A DNA stretch of 64,000 nucleotides. Source: Pseudomonas cavernae. GTDB taxonomy: Bacteria > Pseudomonadota > Gammaproteobacteria > Pseudomonadales > Pseudomonadaceae. Positions 42,339 through 51,903 of this stretch are shown piece by piece (position 1 is the first letter of the stretch; every line of letters starts with the position of its first letter). The notes beneath the pieces are model-generated. The model was not told where the DNA came from and ran no database searches. It saw nothing but the letters and a program-made list of their open reading frames with translations. The stretch covers positions 3,038,001-3,102,000 of the forward strand of contig NZ_CP032419.1 in assembly GCF_003595175.1 (NCBI RefSeq), written 5' to 3'. The translations under genes and the position numbers were made by a program.

Positions 42339-43154
42339 TCAGCAGTCCAGTAGATCGCGGGCAATGCTCTGGAGTTTACGGGTGACCGGGCCGACCGGCC
42401 AGTCATGATCCTGCAGCGCGCGCACCGGCCAGATGCCATACAGGCTGTTGCAGAGGAACAGCTCATCGGCGCCGGGCAGCTCGGCATAACCGATATCGCG
42501 CACGACCGTGACGATGCCTCGCAGCTGGGCTTGAGCCAGCAACTCGGCACGCATCACGCCAGCGACACCACAGCGCGCCAGCTCAGGCGTCAGCAGAACC
42601 CCGTCCTTGACCACGAACAGGTTGCTGTAGACGCCTTCAATGACACGTTCCGAGGTATCCAGCATCAGGCCCTCGGCATGCTCGGCATCATGCCATTCGG
42701 CACGCGCCAACACCTGTTCCAGCCGGTTCAAATGTTTCAATCCGGCCAGCAAGGGCTGCTCGGCCAAGCGCGTCTGACATGGAAACAGACGCACGCCCTG
42801 CTCAGCGTACGCCGCCGGATAGTCTGGCCACGGACTCGCCTGCAGGATACGCCGCGGTTGCGCCGCTACTGGCGGCGCATAGCCGCGCAAACCATCACCA
42901 CGGGTCAGGATCAGCTTGGCAACGCCATCACCGAGCGCCACGCAAAAACGCAGGAGCTCGGAGCGAACCAGCCCGGGGTCGCACGCAAGCCCCAGACGTG
43001 CGCAGCCTTCGGCCAGTCGCTCCAGATGGCGCGCGAATAGCCGCGGCTGGCCATTCTTGACGGCGATGGTCTCGAACAACCCATCGCCGTAAGCGAGGCC
43101 ACGGTCCTTAACGGAAAGTGCCGCAGCCGGGCTACCGTCGACCCAAACGAGCAT
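42339..43154 (-). CDS. pabC: Aminodeoxychorismate lyase
   Basis: A 271-residue PLP fold-type IV enzyme. The PLP lysine is in LKHLNRLEQVLARAE; TSERVIEGVYSNLFVVKDG and CGVAGVMRAELL match the family. It converts aminodeoxychorismate to p-aminobenzoate for folate. Its ATG overlaps the fabF stop (TGATG), an arrangement consistent with translational coupling. Confidence 0.95.
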   Translation of the reverse strand: MLVWVDGSPAAALSVKDRGLAYGDGLFETIAVKNGQPRLFARHLERLAEGCARLGLACDPGLVRSELLRFCVALGDGVAKLILTRGDGLRGYAPPVAAQPRRILQASPWPDYPAAYAEQGVRLFPCQTRLAEQPLLAGLKHLNRLEQVLARAEWHDAEHAEGLMLDTSERVIEGVYSNLFVVKDGVLLTPELARCGVAGVMRAELLAQAQLRGIVTVVRDIGYAELPGADELFLCNSLYGIWPVRALQDHDWPVGPVTRKLQSIARDLLDC

Positions 43155-44398
43155 CAGCCGGCAAACCGACTGAACACCAGCGAGCCGTTGGTGCCGCCAA
43201 AACCGAAGGAGTTGGAAAGCACGACGTCGATCGGCAGCTCTTTGGCCTGATGCGGCACGAAGTCCAGGTCGCAGCCTTCGTCTGGCTCATCCAGATTGAT
43301 GGTCGGCGGCGCGACTTGGTCGCGAATCGCCAACACACTGAAGATCGCCTCCACCGCGCCAGCCGCGCCCAGCAGATGGCCAGTCATCGACTTGGTCGAA
43401 CTGACCGCCAGCTTGTAGGCATGATCACCGAATACCGACTTGATCGCCGCCGCCTCAGCCAAATCGCCGGCCGGGGTCGAGGTGCCATGGGCATTGATGT
43501 ACTGCACCTGTTCGACATTCAGCCCGGCATCGCGGATGGCATTGGCCATGCAGCGGGCAGCACCGGCACCATCTTCCGGTGGCGAAGTCATGTGATAGGC
43601 ATCGCCACTCATACCGAAGCCAATCAGTTCGGCGTAGATGGTCGCACCGCGCGCTTTGGCGTGCTCGAGTTCCTCAAGCACCAAAGCACCGGCGCCATCG
43701 GAAAGAACGAAGCCGTCACGGCCCTTGTCCCACGGCCGGCTCGCCCGGGTCGGTTCGTCATTGCGCGTCGACAGCGCCCGCGCCGCCGCAAAACCGCCAA
43801 TACCCAACCCGCAAGCCGCCATCTCGGCACCGCCTGCGATCATCACATCGGCTTCGCCATAAGCGATATTGCGCGCCGCCATGCCGATGCAATGCGTACC
43901 CGTCGTGCAGGCCGTGGCAATTGCGTAGTTGGGCCCCTGCAATCCCAGATGGATGGACATAAACCCGGAAATCATATTGATAATCGAGCCGGGCACAAAA
44001 AATGGCGAAAGGCGCCGCGGCCCTTGCTCGTGCAGCACTTTGCAGTTGTTCTCGATATTGGTCAGGCCGCCGATACCGGAGCCCATCGCCACACCAATTC
44101 GCTCGCGGTTAGCGTCGGTCACTTCCAGGCCCGAGTTACGTACAGCCTGGAAACTCGCCGCCATCCCATACTGGATGAACAGGTCGAGTTTGCGTGCTTC
44201 TTTGACCGACAAGTATTGCTCGACGTTGAAATCCTTTACCGAGCCGCCAAAACGGGTGGAATAGGCAGAAAGGTCCATATGTTCGATCAGACCAATGCCA
44301 CTTCGGCCTGCCAGAATGCCCTGCCAGCTACTCGGCACATCGGTACCCAGCGGCGACAACATGCCCAGGCCGGTGACCACAACGCGTCTACGCGACAC
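43154..44398 (-). CDS. fabF: FabF, beta-ketoacyl-ACP synthase II
   Basis: A 414-residue condensing enzyme. The nucleophile is the cysteine in [20 protein letters not shown]; the histidines lie in [11 protein letters not shown] and [13 protein letters not shown], and the lysine in SSTKSMTG. Start is GTG at 44398 with AAGGAG 6 nt upstream. FabF elongates saturated and cis-vaccenic precursors. It follows acpP after a terminator-like hairpin and overlaps pabC by 1 nt. Confidence 0.97.
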   Translation of the reverse strand: MSRRRVVVTGLGMLSPLGTDVPSSWQGILAGRSGIGLIEHMDLSAYSTRFGGSVKDFNVEQYLSVKEARKLDLFIQYGMAASFQAVRNSGLEVTDANRERIGVAMGSGIGGLTNIENNCKVLHEQGPRRLSPFFVPGSIINMISGFMSIHLGLQGPNYAIATACTTGTHCIGMAARNIAYGEADVMIAGGAEMAACGLGIGGFAAARALSTRNDEPTRASRPWDKGRDGFVLSDGAGALVLEELEHAKARGATIYAELIGFGMSGDAYHMTSPPEDGAGAARCMANAIRDAGLNVEQVQYINAHGTSTPAGDLAEAAAIKSVFGDHAYKLAVSSTKSMTGHLLGAAGAVEAIFSVLAIRDQVAPPTINLDEPDEGCDLDFVPHQAKELPIDVVLSNSFGFGGTNGSLVFSRFAG

Positions 44399-44440
44399 AG
44401 TAATCTCCTTTGTTCTATCTACTACCAATTGATTGCGCTT

Positions 44441-44480
44441 AAAGAAAAGCCGCACGCCCGGTGGGGGCAGTGCGGCTTTT
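44441..44480 (-). terminator. Terminator-like hairpin between acpP and fabF
   Basis: On the minus strand AAAAGCCGCAC pairs with GTGCGGCTTTT (perfect 11-bp stem, loop of about 14 nt), followed by CTTT. It can end many transcripts after acpP while letting some reach fabF. Confidence 0.85.
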
Positions 44481-44509
44481 CCGAGTCGGGAACCGACGAT
44501 TACATGTTC

Positions 44510-44743
44510 TTACGCGTGCGCAGTAACGTAATCGATGGCTTCCTGAACAGTGGTGATCTTCTCAGCTTGCTCGTCCGGGATTTCGGTCTCGAACTCTTCT
44601 TCGAGAGCCATCACCAGCTCAACGGTGTCAAGAGAGTCGGCACCCAGGTCTTCGACGAAGGAAGCGCTGTTGGTTACTTCCTCTTCTTTGACGCCAAGTT
44701 GCTCAGCAACGATTTTCTTGACGCGTTCTTCGATGGTGCTCAT
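44510..44743 (-). CDS. acpP: Acyl carrier protein
   Basis: A 77-residue acidic protein beginning [20 protein letters not shown]. The phosphopantetheine attachment serine is Ser37 in [20 protein letters not shown]. AcpP carries the growing acyl chain for every fab enzyme in this window. It is preceded by its own promoter and followed by a hairpin before fabF, as expected for a protein needed in large amounts. Confidence 0.99.
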   Translation of the reverse strand: MSTIEERVKKIVAEQLGVKEEEVTNSASFVEDLGADSLDTVELVMALEEEFETEIPDEQAEKITTVQEAIDYVTAHA

Positions 44744-44795
44744 ACCTTGTTTTCACTCCTAATGGACAAATCCAGGCAGCTGGTCTGTGGGTAAG

Positions 44796-44823
44796 TGTAT
44801 AGAAAGGGTTTTCCGCATTTCAA
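44796..44823 (-). promoter_or_regulatory. Sigma-70-type promoter of acpP
   Basis: On the minus strand TTGAAA (44823-44818), a 16-nt spacer, then TATACA (44801-44796). This gives a start about 45 nt before the acpP ATG. Confidence 0.65.
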
Positions 44824-44938
44824 GCCAAATGCCTCGGACCTTCACCAACAGCCCAACCATCTGTCTATAAACCTGTTGCAGCTTTATAACGGATTTTAGA
44901 CAGCAGCTATGACAGTTTTCTGAAGGCCGTGGTCACAT

Positions 44939-45682
44939 TTAACTCATGTACATCCCGCCATTCACCGGAATAGTAGCTCCGGTTACATAAGCCGCGCCAT
45001 CAGAGGCCAGGAAAGCAACCACCTTGGCGATCTCCTCGGCCTGCCCCAAGCGTCCGAGGGGGATCTGCGCCGCCAACGCTTCGCGCTGCGCTTCTGGCAA
45101 TTCGCGGGTCATGTCGGTATCAATAAAACCTGGCGCCACCGAGTTCACGGTAATCGCACGCGAGCCGACCTCACGGGCCAAGGCCCGGCCGAAGCCTTCC
45201 AGACCGGCCTTGGCGGCAGCATAGTTGACCTGACCGGCATTGCCCATGGCACCGACCACCGAGCCGATATTGATGATTCGCCCCCAGCGCGCCTTGGTCA
45301 TGCCGCGCAGCACGGCCTTAGACAGACGATAAAGACTGTTCAAATTGGTGTTGATGACATCATGCCATTCGTCATCCTTCATCCGCAGCATCAGATTGTC
45401 GCGGGTGATACCAGCATTGTTCACCAGAATCAGCGGCTGGCCGAGATGCTGCTGGATGTGCTCGAGAGTACTAGCCACCGACTCGTCACTGCTGACATCC
45501 AGAACCAGCCCAGCGCCCTCGAAGCCATTCGCTTTCAGTGTTTCGGCAATACGCTCAGCACCAGAGGCAGAGGTAGCGGTGCCGATCACCACAGCACCTT
45601 GACGCCCCAACTCCAGAGCAATGGCTTGACCAATACCGCGACTCGCACCGGTGACCAGTGCAACCTTACCTTGCAGGCTCAT
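44939..45682 (-). CDS. fabG: FabG, 3-oxoacyl-ACP reductase
   Basis: A 247-residue short-chain dehydrogenase. NADPH-binding GASRGIGQAIALEL and NNAG, and the catalytic serine-tyrosine-lysine set in NIGSVVGAMGNAGQVNYAAA then KAGLEGFGRAL, are all present. It reduces 3-oxoacyl-ACP in the elongation cycle. Start at 45682 has AAGGAG 7 nt upstream. It follows fabD by 16 nt. Confidence 0.97.
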   Translation of the reverse strand: MSLQGKVALVTGASRGIGQAIALELGRQGAVVIGTATSASGAERIAETLKANGFEGAGLVLDVSSDESVASTLEHIQQHLGQPLILVNNAGITRDNLMLRMKDDEWHDVINTNLNSLYRLSKAVLRGMTKARWGRIINIGSVVGAMGNAGQVNYAAAKAGLEGFGRALAREVGSRAITVNSVAPGFIDTDMTRELPEAQREALAAQIPLGRLGQAEEIAKVVAFLASDGAAYVTGATIPVNGGMYMS

Positions 45683-45698
45683 GCAGCTTCTCCTTGAT

Positions 45699-46637
45699 TC
45701 AGGCCAGAGCCGCGCGAGCCGCGGCAAAAGCATCTGGGGTATCCAGGTTATAGGTATCGATGCCCTTCACGCAGCGCTTGTTCAGCCCTGACAGCACTTT
45801 ACCCGGACCACACTCGACCAAACCGGTTACACCCTGCATCGACAGCTGGACCATCGACTCGACCCAGCGCACAGGGTTGTAGAGTTGCGCCAATAGATCG
45901 CGCTTAAGCACCTCAAGATCGGCCACCACTGTGGCGCTGACATTTTGCACCAACGGAATCTGCGGAGCCTGCCAGGCGATGGCAGCTACCGACTCGGCGA
46001 AACGCTCAGCGGCCGGACGCATCAGGTCACAATGGGATGGCACACTGACCGGCAACGGCATGGCACGTTTGGCGCCACGCGCCTTGCATGCCTCGATGGC
46101 GCGCTCGACGGCCGCCGCCGCCCCGGCGATCACCACCTGTCCCGGAGCATTGAAGTTGACCGCGCTGACTACTTCACCTTGCGCCGCTTCGGCGCAAGCA
46201 GCCCGCACATCATCATCTTCCAGACCGAGGATAGCCGCCATACCACCCTGACCAGCCGGTACCGCCTGCTGCATCAACTGACCACGACGCTCAACCAGCT
46301 TCACCGCATCGGCAAAACTGAAGCTACCAGCCGCGACCAAAGCCGAGTACTCACCGAGGCTATGCCCGACTACAAAAGCTGGCTGCGCGCCCCCCTCGGC
46401 CAACCACGCACGCCACAAGGCAATGGATGCCGCGAGAATCGCCGGCTGGGTTTTGTCGGTTTGATTGAGCTGCTCTTCGGGACCTTGTTGGGTCATCGCC
46501 CAAAGGTCATAGCCGAGCGCTTCAGAAGCCTCGGCGAAGGTATCCAGGATCAGCTTCCGCTGAGCACCATGCTCGGCGAGCATGCCCAGGGATTGCGAAC
46601 CCTGGCCTGGGAAAACAAATGCGAAAGATGCAGACAT
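45699..46637 (-). CDS. fabD: FabD, malonyl-CoA:ACP transacylase
   Basis: A 312-residue transacylase. FVFPGQGSQSLGM leads; the catalytic serine is Ser93 in VVGHSLGEYSALVAAG, and the histidine lies in SVPSHCDLMRPAA. It charges ACP with malonate. It comes 106 nt after plsX, a longer gap than elsewhere in the operon, so a weak extra promoter there is possible. Confidence 0.97.
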   Translation of the reverse strand: MSASFAFVFPGQGSQSLGMLAEHGAQRKLILDTFAEASEALGYDLWAMTQQGPEEQLNQTDKTQPAILAASIALWRAWLAEGGAQPAFVVGHSLGEYSALVAAGSFSFADAVKLVERRGQLMQQAVPAGQGGMAAILGLEDDDVRAACAEAAQGEVVSAVNFNAPGQVVIAGAAAAVERAIEACKARGAKRAMPLPVSVPSHCDLMRPAAERFAESVAAIAWQAPQIPLVQNVSATVVADLEVLKRDLLAQLYNPVRWVESMVQLSMQGVTGLVECGPGKVLSGLNKRCVKGIDTYNLDTPDAFAAARAALA

Positions 46638-46743
46638 TTAATGGAGTCCTTAAGGCCTGATCATCGGGAGAGAAATGCGCCCAGCCATGCCAAGCGCGGC
46701 AAAACTGAGAGTTGGATGATAAGCCGCCGAAGTCGGTCACATC

Positions 46744-47754
46744 TTACAGCAACAGATGCTCCAGCCGGTCATGCAGGCGCTGCGGCAAATCCTCACGCAC
46801 CTCGCTCAGCGCTCGTCGGATAGCACTTTGAAACCCATCCGGCCCGGCGGAACCGTGGCTTTTCACCACAATGCCCTGCAAGCCAAGGAAACTAGCCCCA
46901 TTATGCCGAGCGGGAGCTAGATCACCTTGCAACCGACGCAGCAAAGGCAATGCCAGCGAACCGACCAAGCGTGAACCCAGACTCTGCTTGAACAAAGCCT
47001 CCATGCGAGCAGAGATCATGGACGCCAACCCCTCGCTGGATTTCAGCAAGATATTGCCAACAAAGCCATCGCAGACAACGACATCGGCCTCACCACGATA
47101 AAGGCCGTCACCCTCGATATAACCGATGTAGTTCAGTCCTTTGGCTTGCTGCAACAGGCTAGCCGCCAACTTGACCTGCTGATTGCCCTTGATGTCTTCG
47201 GTGCCGACATTCAGCAAGGCTAGCCGCGGACTGCTGATACCCAGCGCTTCGGCAGCCACCACCCCCATCACCGCAAACTGATAGAGATGCTCGGCGCTGC
47301 AATCGACGTTAGCCCCCAGATCGAGCAAATGGCAGTGGCCACGAGAAGTCGGGATGGCCGCCACCATCGCCGGACGATCAATCCCTGGGAGAGTCTTCAG
47401 CACATAGCGCGACAGCGCCATCAACGCTCCAGTATTACCAGCGCTGACGCAAGCCTGGGCATTGCCACTGCGCAGCACTTCAAGAGCAACACGCATGGAG
47501 GAATCCGGCTTGCCGCGCAACACCTGAGCAGGACGCTCATCCATGGCCACCACTTCGCCGGCATGCTCAACACGCAGGCGCGAGCGATCCACGCCGGAAT
47601 GACGGGCAATAAGACCTTCGAGGAGGGGGGCCTGACCAACCAGGACCAGATTTAACGAGGGGAACTCCACCAGCGAGGCGATGCTGGCCGGAACAATGCA
47701 GCGGGGACCGAAGTCCCCACCCATTGCATCAATCGCGATGATCGGAGCGGACAA
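46744..47754 (-). CDS. plsX: PlsX, phosphate acyltransferase
   Basis: A 336-residue protein with [20 protein letters not shown] at the N terminus, [20 protein letters not shown], and [17 protein letters not shown]. PlsX makes acyl-phosphate from acyl-ACP, the donor for PlsY in phosphatidic acid synthesis. It follows rpmF by 3 nt. The rpmF-plsX-fabD-fabG order is the classical gammaproteobacterial one. Confidence 0.96.
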   Translation of the reverse strand: MSAPIIAIDAMGGDFGPRCIVPASIASLVEFPSLNLVLVGQAPLLEGLIARHSGVDRSRLRVEHAGEVVAMDERPAQVLRGKPDSSMRVALEVLRSGNAQACVSAGNTGALMALSRYVLKTLPGIDRPAMVAAIPTSRGHCHLLDLGANVDCSAEHLYQFAVMGVVAAEALGISSPRLALLNVGTEDIKGNQQVKLAASLLQQAKGLNYIGYIEGDGLYRGEADVVVCDGFVGNILLKSSEGLASMISARMEALFKQSLGSRLVGSLALPLLRRLQGDLAPARHNGASFLGLQGIVVKSHGSAGPDGFQSAIRRALSEVREDLPQRLHDRLEHLLL

Positions 47755-47757
47755 GGA

Positions 47758-47940
47758 TTACTCGTCAGCGCCCTTGTCGATCACTTTGCGACCACGGTAA
47801 ACACCTTCCGGAGAAACGTGGTGACGCAGGTGTACTTCACCGGTGCTCTTCTCAACGGACAGAGCGCTGGCCTCGAGCGCATCGTGAGAACGACGCATGT
47901 CACGGGCAGAGCGGGATTTTTTGTTCTGCTGAACAGCCAT
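47758..47940 (-). CDS. rpmF: 50S ribosomal protein L32
   Basis: A 60-residue protein [20 protein letters not shown]... with the L32 core [20 protein letters not shown]. It has no cysteines, so it is the zinc-free form. It lies 13 nt downstream of yceD and 3 nt upstream of plsX, coupling ribosome and lipid gene expression. Confidence 0.97.
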   Translation of the reverse strand: MAVQQNKKSRSARDMRRSHDALEASALSVEKSTGEVHLRHHVSPEGVYRGRKVIDKGADE

Positions 47941-47953
47941 AATCAATTAACTC

Positions 47954-48481
47954 CTAAACGTTTGGGTCACGCTTTAACTGTGCCAATACACTGAACGGGT
48001 TGGACCGCGATACCTCGTCCTCGCTCGACTGCGGCTCTTCAAGGCCCGCCGGCTGCTGGCAATCTTCCGGATCATGCGCTGGCACAATGGGCAAGGCGAG
48101 TAACAACTCATCCTCAACCAGCTCCAGCAAATCCAAGGGACCTTCGCCCAACTCCAGCACGTCATAGCCTTTCGGCACAGACTGGGTATTCGCACCTTCC
48201 TTCACCACGGCATAACTGCATTCGCTGTGGATCGGCAGAGCGACCAGTTCCAGACAACGCTGGCAAACCATCTTGACTTCGACGTCGATCGCGCTGTGGA
48301 TAACCACTGCTTTTCGCTCGTCGCGCTCGAAGACGAACTTCGCACGCACGATACCGGCATCCCCGGCAAGCGGATCGCAGAGTCGCACAAAATCAGCCAA
48401 TGGCATTTCACCCTCAAGGGTGGCGCCACGATCGGCTAACTTACGCGGATCAACGTGAGGTGGAATCGGCCCATTCAACAT
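47954..48481 (-). CDS. yceD: YceD/DUF177 protein (23S rRNA accumulation factor family)
   Basis: A 175-residue protein with MLNGPIPPHVDPRKLADRGA, the DUF177 cysteine pair in VCQRCLELVALPI, the acidic ELVEDELLLALPIVPAHDPE, and a C-terminal NPFSVLAQLKRD. YceD homologues influence 23S rRNA levels. It is the first gene of the rpmF-plsX-fab operon. No ribosome-binding site lies upstream, and the promoter sits so close that the mRNA may be nearly leaderless. Confidence 0.92.
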   Translation of the reverse strand: MLNGPIPPHVDPRKLADRGATLEGEMPLADFVRLCDPLAGDAGIVRAKFVFERDERKAVVIHSAIDVEVKMVCQRCLELVALPIHSECSYAVVKEGANTQSVPKGYDVLELGEGPLDLLELVEDELLLALPIVPAHDPEDCQQPAGLEEPQSSEDEVSRSNPFSVLAQLKRDPNV

Positions 48482-48490
48482 AGGCGCAGC

Positions 48491-48519
48491 ATTTTAGGGA
48501 GGCACCCTGCCCCTGTCAA
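48491..48519 (-). promoter_or_regulatory. Near-consensus promoter of the yceD-rpmF-plsX-fabDG operon
   Basis: On the minus strand TTGACA (48519-48514), a 17-nt spacer, then TAAAAT (48496-48491). Only 9 nt separate the -10 box from the yceD ATG, so the start would fall at about 48484-48483. Confidence 0.8.
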
Positions 48520-48589
48520 AGGAAATTCGGACCCGCTGACCACTTGCTCCATCCGCTAGAATCGCGTCTTTGACCATAAGGAGAACGCC

Positions 48590-49168
48590 ATGCTGCCTTT
48601 GGTGCTCGCATCCAGCTCACCCTATCGCCGCGAACTGCTCGCGCGCCTGCGCCTGCCTTTCACCTGGAGCACTCCAGCCATCGATGAATCGCGCAAACCC
48701 GAGGAAGACGCCAGCGAACTGGTGCAGCGCCTCGCACGAGAGAAAGCCCAGACCCTGGCCACAACTTACAACCAGCACCTAATTATCGGTTCCGACCAAG
48801 TGGCGGTACTAGCCGGACAGATCCTTGGCAAACCGCACGACATAATGCGCGCCACCGCCCAACTACAAGCCGCCAGCGGCTCCAGCGTCCACTTCCTCAC
48901 CGGCCTGGCACTACTCAACAGCACAAGCGGACGCTGCCAGGTCGACTGCGTATCGTTCACCGTACACTTTCGTGAGCTAGACGAGAACAGCATCAAGCGC
49001 TATCTGGAGGCCGAGCAACCCTTCGACTGCGCCGGCAGCTTTAAGGCAGAAGGACTGGGCGTCAGCCTGTTTCGCCGCACAGAAGGCACCGACGCCACCA
49101 GCCTCATAGGCCTGCCACTGATCCGCCTGGTCGACATGCTCCGGCAAGAAGGCGTGCAAATTCCCTGA
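48590..49168 (+). CDS. Maf-family nucleotide pyrophosphatase (YceF-type)
   Basis: A 192-residue protein. It begins with LPLVLASSSPYRRELLARLR, the SSSPYRRELL motif of the Maf/YceF subgroup, and contains IIGSDQVAVLAGQILGKPHD and CAGSFKAEGLGVSLFRRTEG. YceF homologues hydrolyse 7-methyl-GTP, while YhdE-type homologues act on dTTP and UTP; the SDQV and FKAEG forms point to the YceF group. The gene has AAGGAG 6 nt before the ATG. It diverges from yceD. Confidence 0.9.
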   Translation: MLPLVLASSSPYRRELLARLRLPFTWSTPAIDESRKPEEDASELVQRLAREKAQTLATTYNQHLIIGSDQVAVLAGQILGKPHDIMRATAQLQAASGSSVHFLTGLALLNSTSGRCQVDCVSFTVHFRELDENSIKRYLEAEQPFDCAGSFKAEGLGVSLFRRTEGTDATSLIGLPLIRLVDMLRQEGVQIP

Positions 49169-49185
49169 CACACCTATAAATGAAA

Positions 49186-49207
49186 GAGCCCAGCCGAAGC
49201 TGGGCTC
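49186..49207 (-). terminator. Hairpin between maf and sppA
   Basis: GAGCCCAGC pairs with GCTGGGCTC around a CGAA tetraloop. For the minus strand a T-containing tail follows (CTCTTTCATTT), so it probably ends the sppA transcript. Confidence 0.65.
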
Positions 49208-49225
49208 ATCAGAGACACAGCAGCC

Positions 49226-50206
49226 CTAACGCAGAACCGGGCCCTGCAAGCCCGCCCGCAGCGCCACCTGCTCGGCGACACTGGCGCCAATTTTTTTCGC
49301 GAATCGGTCAAACGGTGATTCCTGCACCGTAAAGTCGACCAGCTCCTTCTCACCGATCACGTCACGCGCCACCAAACTGGCGCTACCAAGGCCATCGATC
49401 AAGCCCAACTGCAGGGCCTGCTCGCCAGACCAAATCAACCCGGAGAACAGTTCTGGGTGTGTGGCATCCTTCAGACGATCCCCGCGCCCCTTCTTGACGC
49501 TGGCAATAAACTGCCGATGCGTCGTATCCAAGACCCCCTGCCAGAAACGAGTCTCTTCCTCCTTCTGCGGCTGGAACGGATCCAGAAAGGCCTTGTGCTC
49601 ACCCGAGGTATAGACACGGCGATCCACCCCAAGCTTTTCCATGACCCCGACAAAACCGAAACTCGCAGCCGTCACTCCGATAGATCCGACCAAGCTCGCC
49701 TTGTCCGCGTAGATGGCATCGGCGGCACTGGCAATGTAATAGGCACCGGAAGCACCGAGATCGGCAATGACTGCGTACAGCTTGATATCTGGATGCTCGC
49801 CCCGTAGACGACGAATTTCGTCGTAGATATAACCGGACTGCACCGGACTGCCACCCGGACTGTTGATACGCAGAATCACACCCTTGGTACTCGGATCCTC
49901 GAACGCCTTACGCAAGCTGCCGACGACATTATCCGCACTAGCCGCCTCCTTATCGGCAATCATGCCGCGAACCTCGATCAAGGCCGTATGCTTACCGCTG
50001 CGCACCGCACCGCTCTCCAGATCAAACATCGGGGAGAACAGCGCCATAGCGCCGAACAGATAAATAAAAGTCAGTAGCTTGAAGAAAATCCCCCAGCGCC
50101 GCGAACGCCGCTGCTCCTCCACGCTCGCCAGCAAGGTTTTCTCCAGCAACTGCCAGCTTTTGCCATCGTCGCCGACAGCCTCTGGCGCCTTCCATTCATC
50201 CGACAT
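49226..50206 (-). CDS. sppA: S49 family signal peptide peptidase (SppA-like)
   Basis: A 326-residue protein with a single N-terminal membrane helix (about residues 42-62) and the S49 protease fold. The nucleophile serine is in VIADLGASGAYYIASAADAI and the lysine in ADKASLVGSIGVTAASFG. It probably clears cleaved signal peptides. It overlaps the HAD phosphatase gene by 11 nt. Confidence 0.92.
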   Translation of the reverse strand: MSDEWKAPEAVGDDGKSWQLLEKTLLASVEEQRRSRRWGIFFKLLTFIYLFGAMALFSPMFDLESGAVRSGKHTALIEVRGMIADKEAASADNVVGSLRKAFEDPSTKGVILRINSPGGSPVQSGYIYDEIRRLRGEHPDIKLYAVIADLGASGAYYIASAADAIYADKASLVGSIGVTAASFGFVGVMEKLGVDRRVYTSGEHKAFLDPFQPQKEEETRFWQGVLDTTHRQFIASVKKGRGDRLKDATHPELFSGLIWSGEQALQLGLIDGLGSASLVARDVIGEKELVDFTVQESPFDRFAKKIGASVAEQVALRAGLQGPVLR

Positions 50207-50894
50207 AATTACTCACCCTAAGCAATGACTCACCCCTCGGGCGACGCCCGAGCCAAGCCTGCAACTCAGCAAACGCATCGATCGCCAAGCGCGGCCCCTC
50301 CTCGCGTAGCAGTGCCAGCGGCTGCGCACCATAGCCGACCGCCACCGCATCCATGCCCGCATTTCTGGCCATGCGCAAATCGAAAGCAGAATCCCCCACC
50401 ATCAGCGCCTGCTCCGGCGCCACTCGACAATGCTCGAGAATCTCACGAAGCATCCGCGGATCCGGCTTACTGGCAGTTTCGTCAGCGCAGCGGGTCACAT
50501 CGAAATAATCCAGCCAGCCCCGCCCCGCCAGCACCGCGTCCAAGCCACGACGACTCTTACCGGTCGCCACCGCCAGACGGTAACCCTCGGACCGGAACGC
50601 TTCGAGCGCCTCACCCACTCCAGCAAACAGTCGCGAAGGCTCCGCCTCGAACGCCAGATAATGTTCACTGTAGAGGCGACGGAAGCGCTCAGCACAGGCT
50701 GAGTCCCGCAACTCCGGGTAGAGACTGCGAATCGCCTCAGGCAAGCCCAGCCCAATGATGCCCTTGATCGCCACATCATCGCGCCAGGGCAACCCACAGC
50801 CATCGGCCGCAAGACGCATGGAGTCGACGATGCGCTGAATCGAGTCGACTAAAGTGCCGTCCCAATCAAAAATCAGCAGTTGGTAATCACGCAC
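50196..50894 (-). CDS. HAD-superfamily phosphatase (Gph-like)
   Basis: A 232-residue HAD phosphatase. Motif I is [13 protein letters not shown], motif [11 protein letters not shown], motif III in ASKPDPRML and motif IV in [18 protein letters not shown]. These are the features of phosphoglycolate phosphatase-like enzymes. The start is GTG at 50894 (GTG-CGT-GAT-TAC), overlapping the rluC stop by 8 nt. The substrate is not certain. Confidence 0.9.
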   Translation of the reverse strand: MRDYQLLIFDWDGTLVDSIQRIVDSMRLAADGCGLPWRDDVAIKGIIGLGLPEAIRSLYPELRDSACAERFRRLYSEHYLAFEAEPSRLFAGVGEALEAFRSEGYRLAVATGKSRRGLDAVLAGRGWLDYFDVTRCADETASKPDPRMLREILEHCRVAPEQALMVGDSAFDLRMARNAGMDAVAVGYGAQPLALLREEGPRLAIDAFAELQAWLGRRPRGESLLRVSNYVG

Positions 50895-51840
50895 CGAGCC
50901 GCTCCAGAGTCCTGGCCCAGACCTCATCCACCGGCGCTTCGAGCTGCAGCTCGCCACCATCCGGCAAGGGCACCTTCAACATATAGGCATGCAGGAACAG
51001 GCGCTTGCCGCCCAAATCACGGATTTCACGGGTGAACTCATCATCGCCGTACTTGCTATCACCGGCGATGCAGTGCCCGGCATGCTTGGCATGCACGCGG
51101 ATCTGATGGGTTCGCCCCGTAACCGGCTTTGCCTCGACCAAGGTGGCGAACTCGCCGAAACGCCGCAGGACTCGGAATAGCGTCAACGCCTCCTTGCCTT
51201 CAGCACTCACCTCGACCATGCGCTCGCCCGAGCGCAAATTGCTTTTCTGCAACGGCGCACCCACCTGCTTCTTCGACGTCGCCCAGTGGCCGCGCACCAA
51301 CGCCATATAGCGCTTGTCCACACCATCCTTGCGCAAAGCCTCGTGCAGATGACGAAGCATGCTGCGTTTCTTGGCAATCATCAGCAGTCCGGACGTATCG
51401 CGATCTAGGCGATGAACCAACTCAAGATCCTTGGCATCCGGGCGCAACTGGCGAAAGGCCTCGATCACGCCGTAACTCAGACCGCTACCACCATGCACGG
51501 CCACGCCAGCGGGCTTGTTGAGGACGATCAATGCCTTGTCCTCATACACCACGGCCGCCTCCAAGCGCTCCAGCAAGCCTTGCGCCAGTGGGGCCGGCTC
51601 ATCGCGCTCAGCAAGCCGCAATGGCGGCACGCGGACGATATCCCCCGCCTGCAGCTTGTACTCAGGCTTGATGCGCCCTTTGTTTACCCGCACCTCGCCC
51701 TTACGCAAGATGCGATAGATCAAAGTTCTGGGCACGCCCTTGAGACGGGCAAGGAGGTAATTATCGATACGTTGGCCGGCAAGTTCCGGCTCGACCTCGA
51801 GCAGCTGAACGCCGGAGGTCGGGAGGGCAGGTTCTGTCAT
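50887..51840 (-). CDS. rluC: RluC, 23S rRNA pseudouridine synthase
   Basis: A 317-residue enzyme with an N-terminal S4 RNA-binding domain ([20 protein letters not shown]) and the pseudouridine synthase core with the catalytic aspartate in [20 protein letters not shown]. RluC modifies positions 955, 2504 and 2580 of E. coli 23S rRNA. It diverges from rne. The start has no good ribosome site, and an AT-rich stretch lies directly upstream. Confidence 0.95.
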   Translation of the reverse strand: MTEPALPTSGVQLLEVEPELAGQRIDNYLLARLKGVPRTLIYRILRKGEVRVNKGRIKPEYKLQAGDIVRVPPLRLAERDEPAPLAQGLLERLEAAVVYEDKALIVLNKPAGVAVHGGSGLSYGVIEAFRQLRPDAKDLELVHRLDRDTSGLLMIAKKRSMLRHLHEALRKDGVDKRYMALVRGHWATSKKQVGAPLQKSNLRSGERMVEVSAEGKEALTLFRVLRRFGEFATLVEAKPVTGRTHQIRVHAKHAGHCIAGDSKYGDDEFTREIRDLGGKRLFLHAYMLKVPLPDGGELQLEAPVDEVWARTLERLGA

Positions 51841-51868
51841 CCGGCAATGATAACAATTTTTTATTGAA

Positions 51869-51897
51869 TTGAAGCACTTAATCATAGCTGCTATAGT
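51869..51897 (+). promoter_or_regulatory. Sigma-70 promoter of rne
   Basis: TTGAAG at 51869-51874, a 17-nt spacer, then TATAGT at 51892-51897. Transcription would begin near 51904, giving a leader of about 500 nt. Confidence 0.72.
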
Positions 51898-51903
51898 CGC
51901 GAA

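Noticed and set aside
44861-44903. Inverted CTGTCTA/TAGACAG between fabG and acpP
   Set aside because: Only 7 bp with a loop of about 29 nt and no T-run; too weak to call a terminator or operator.
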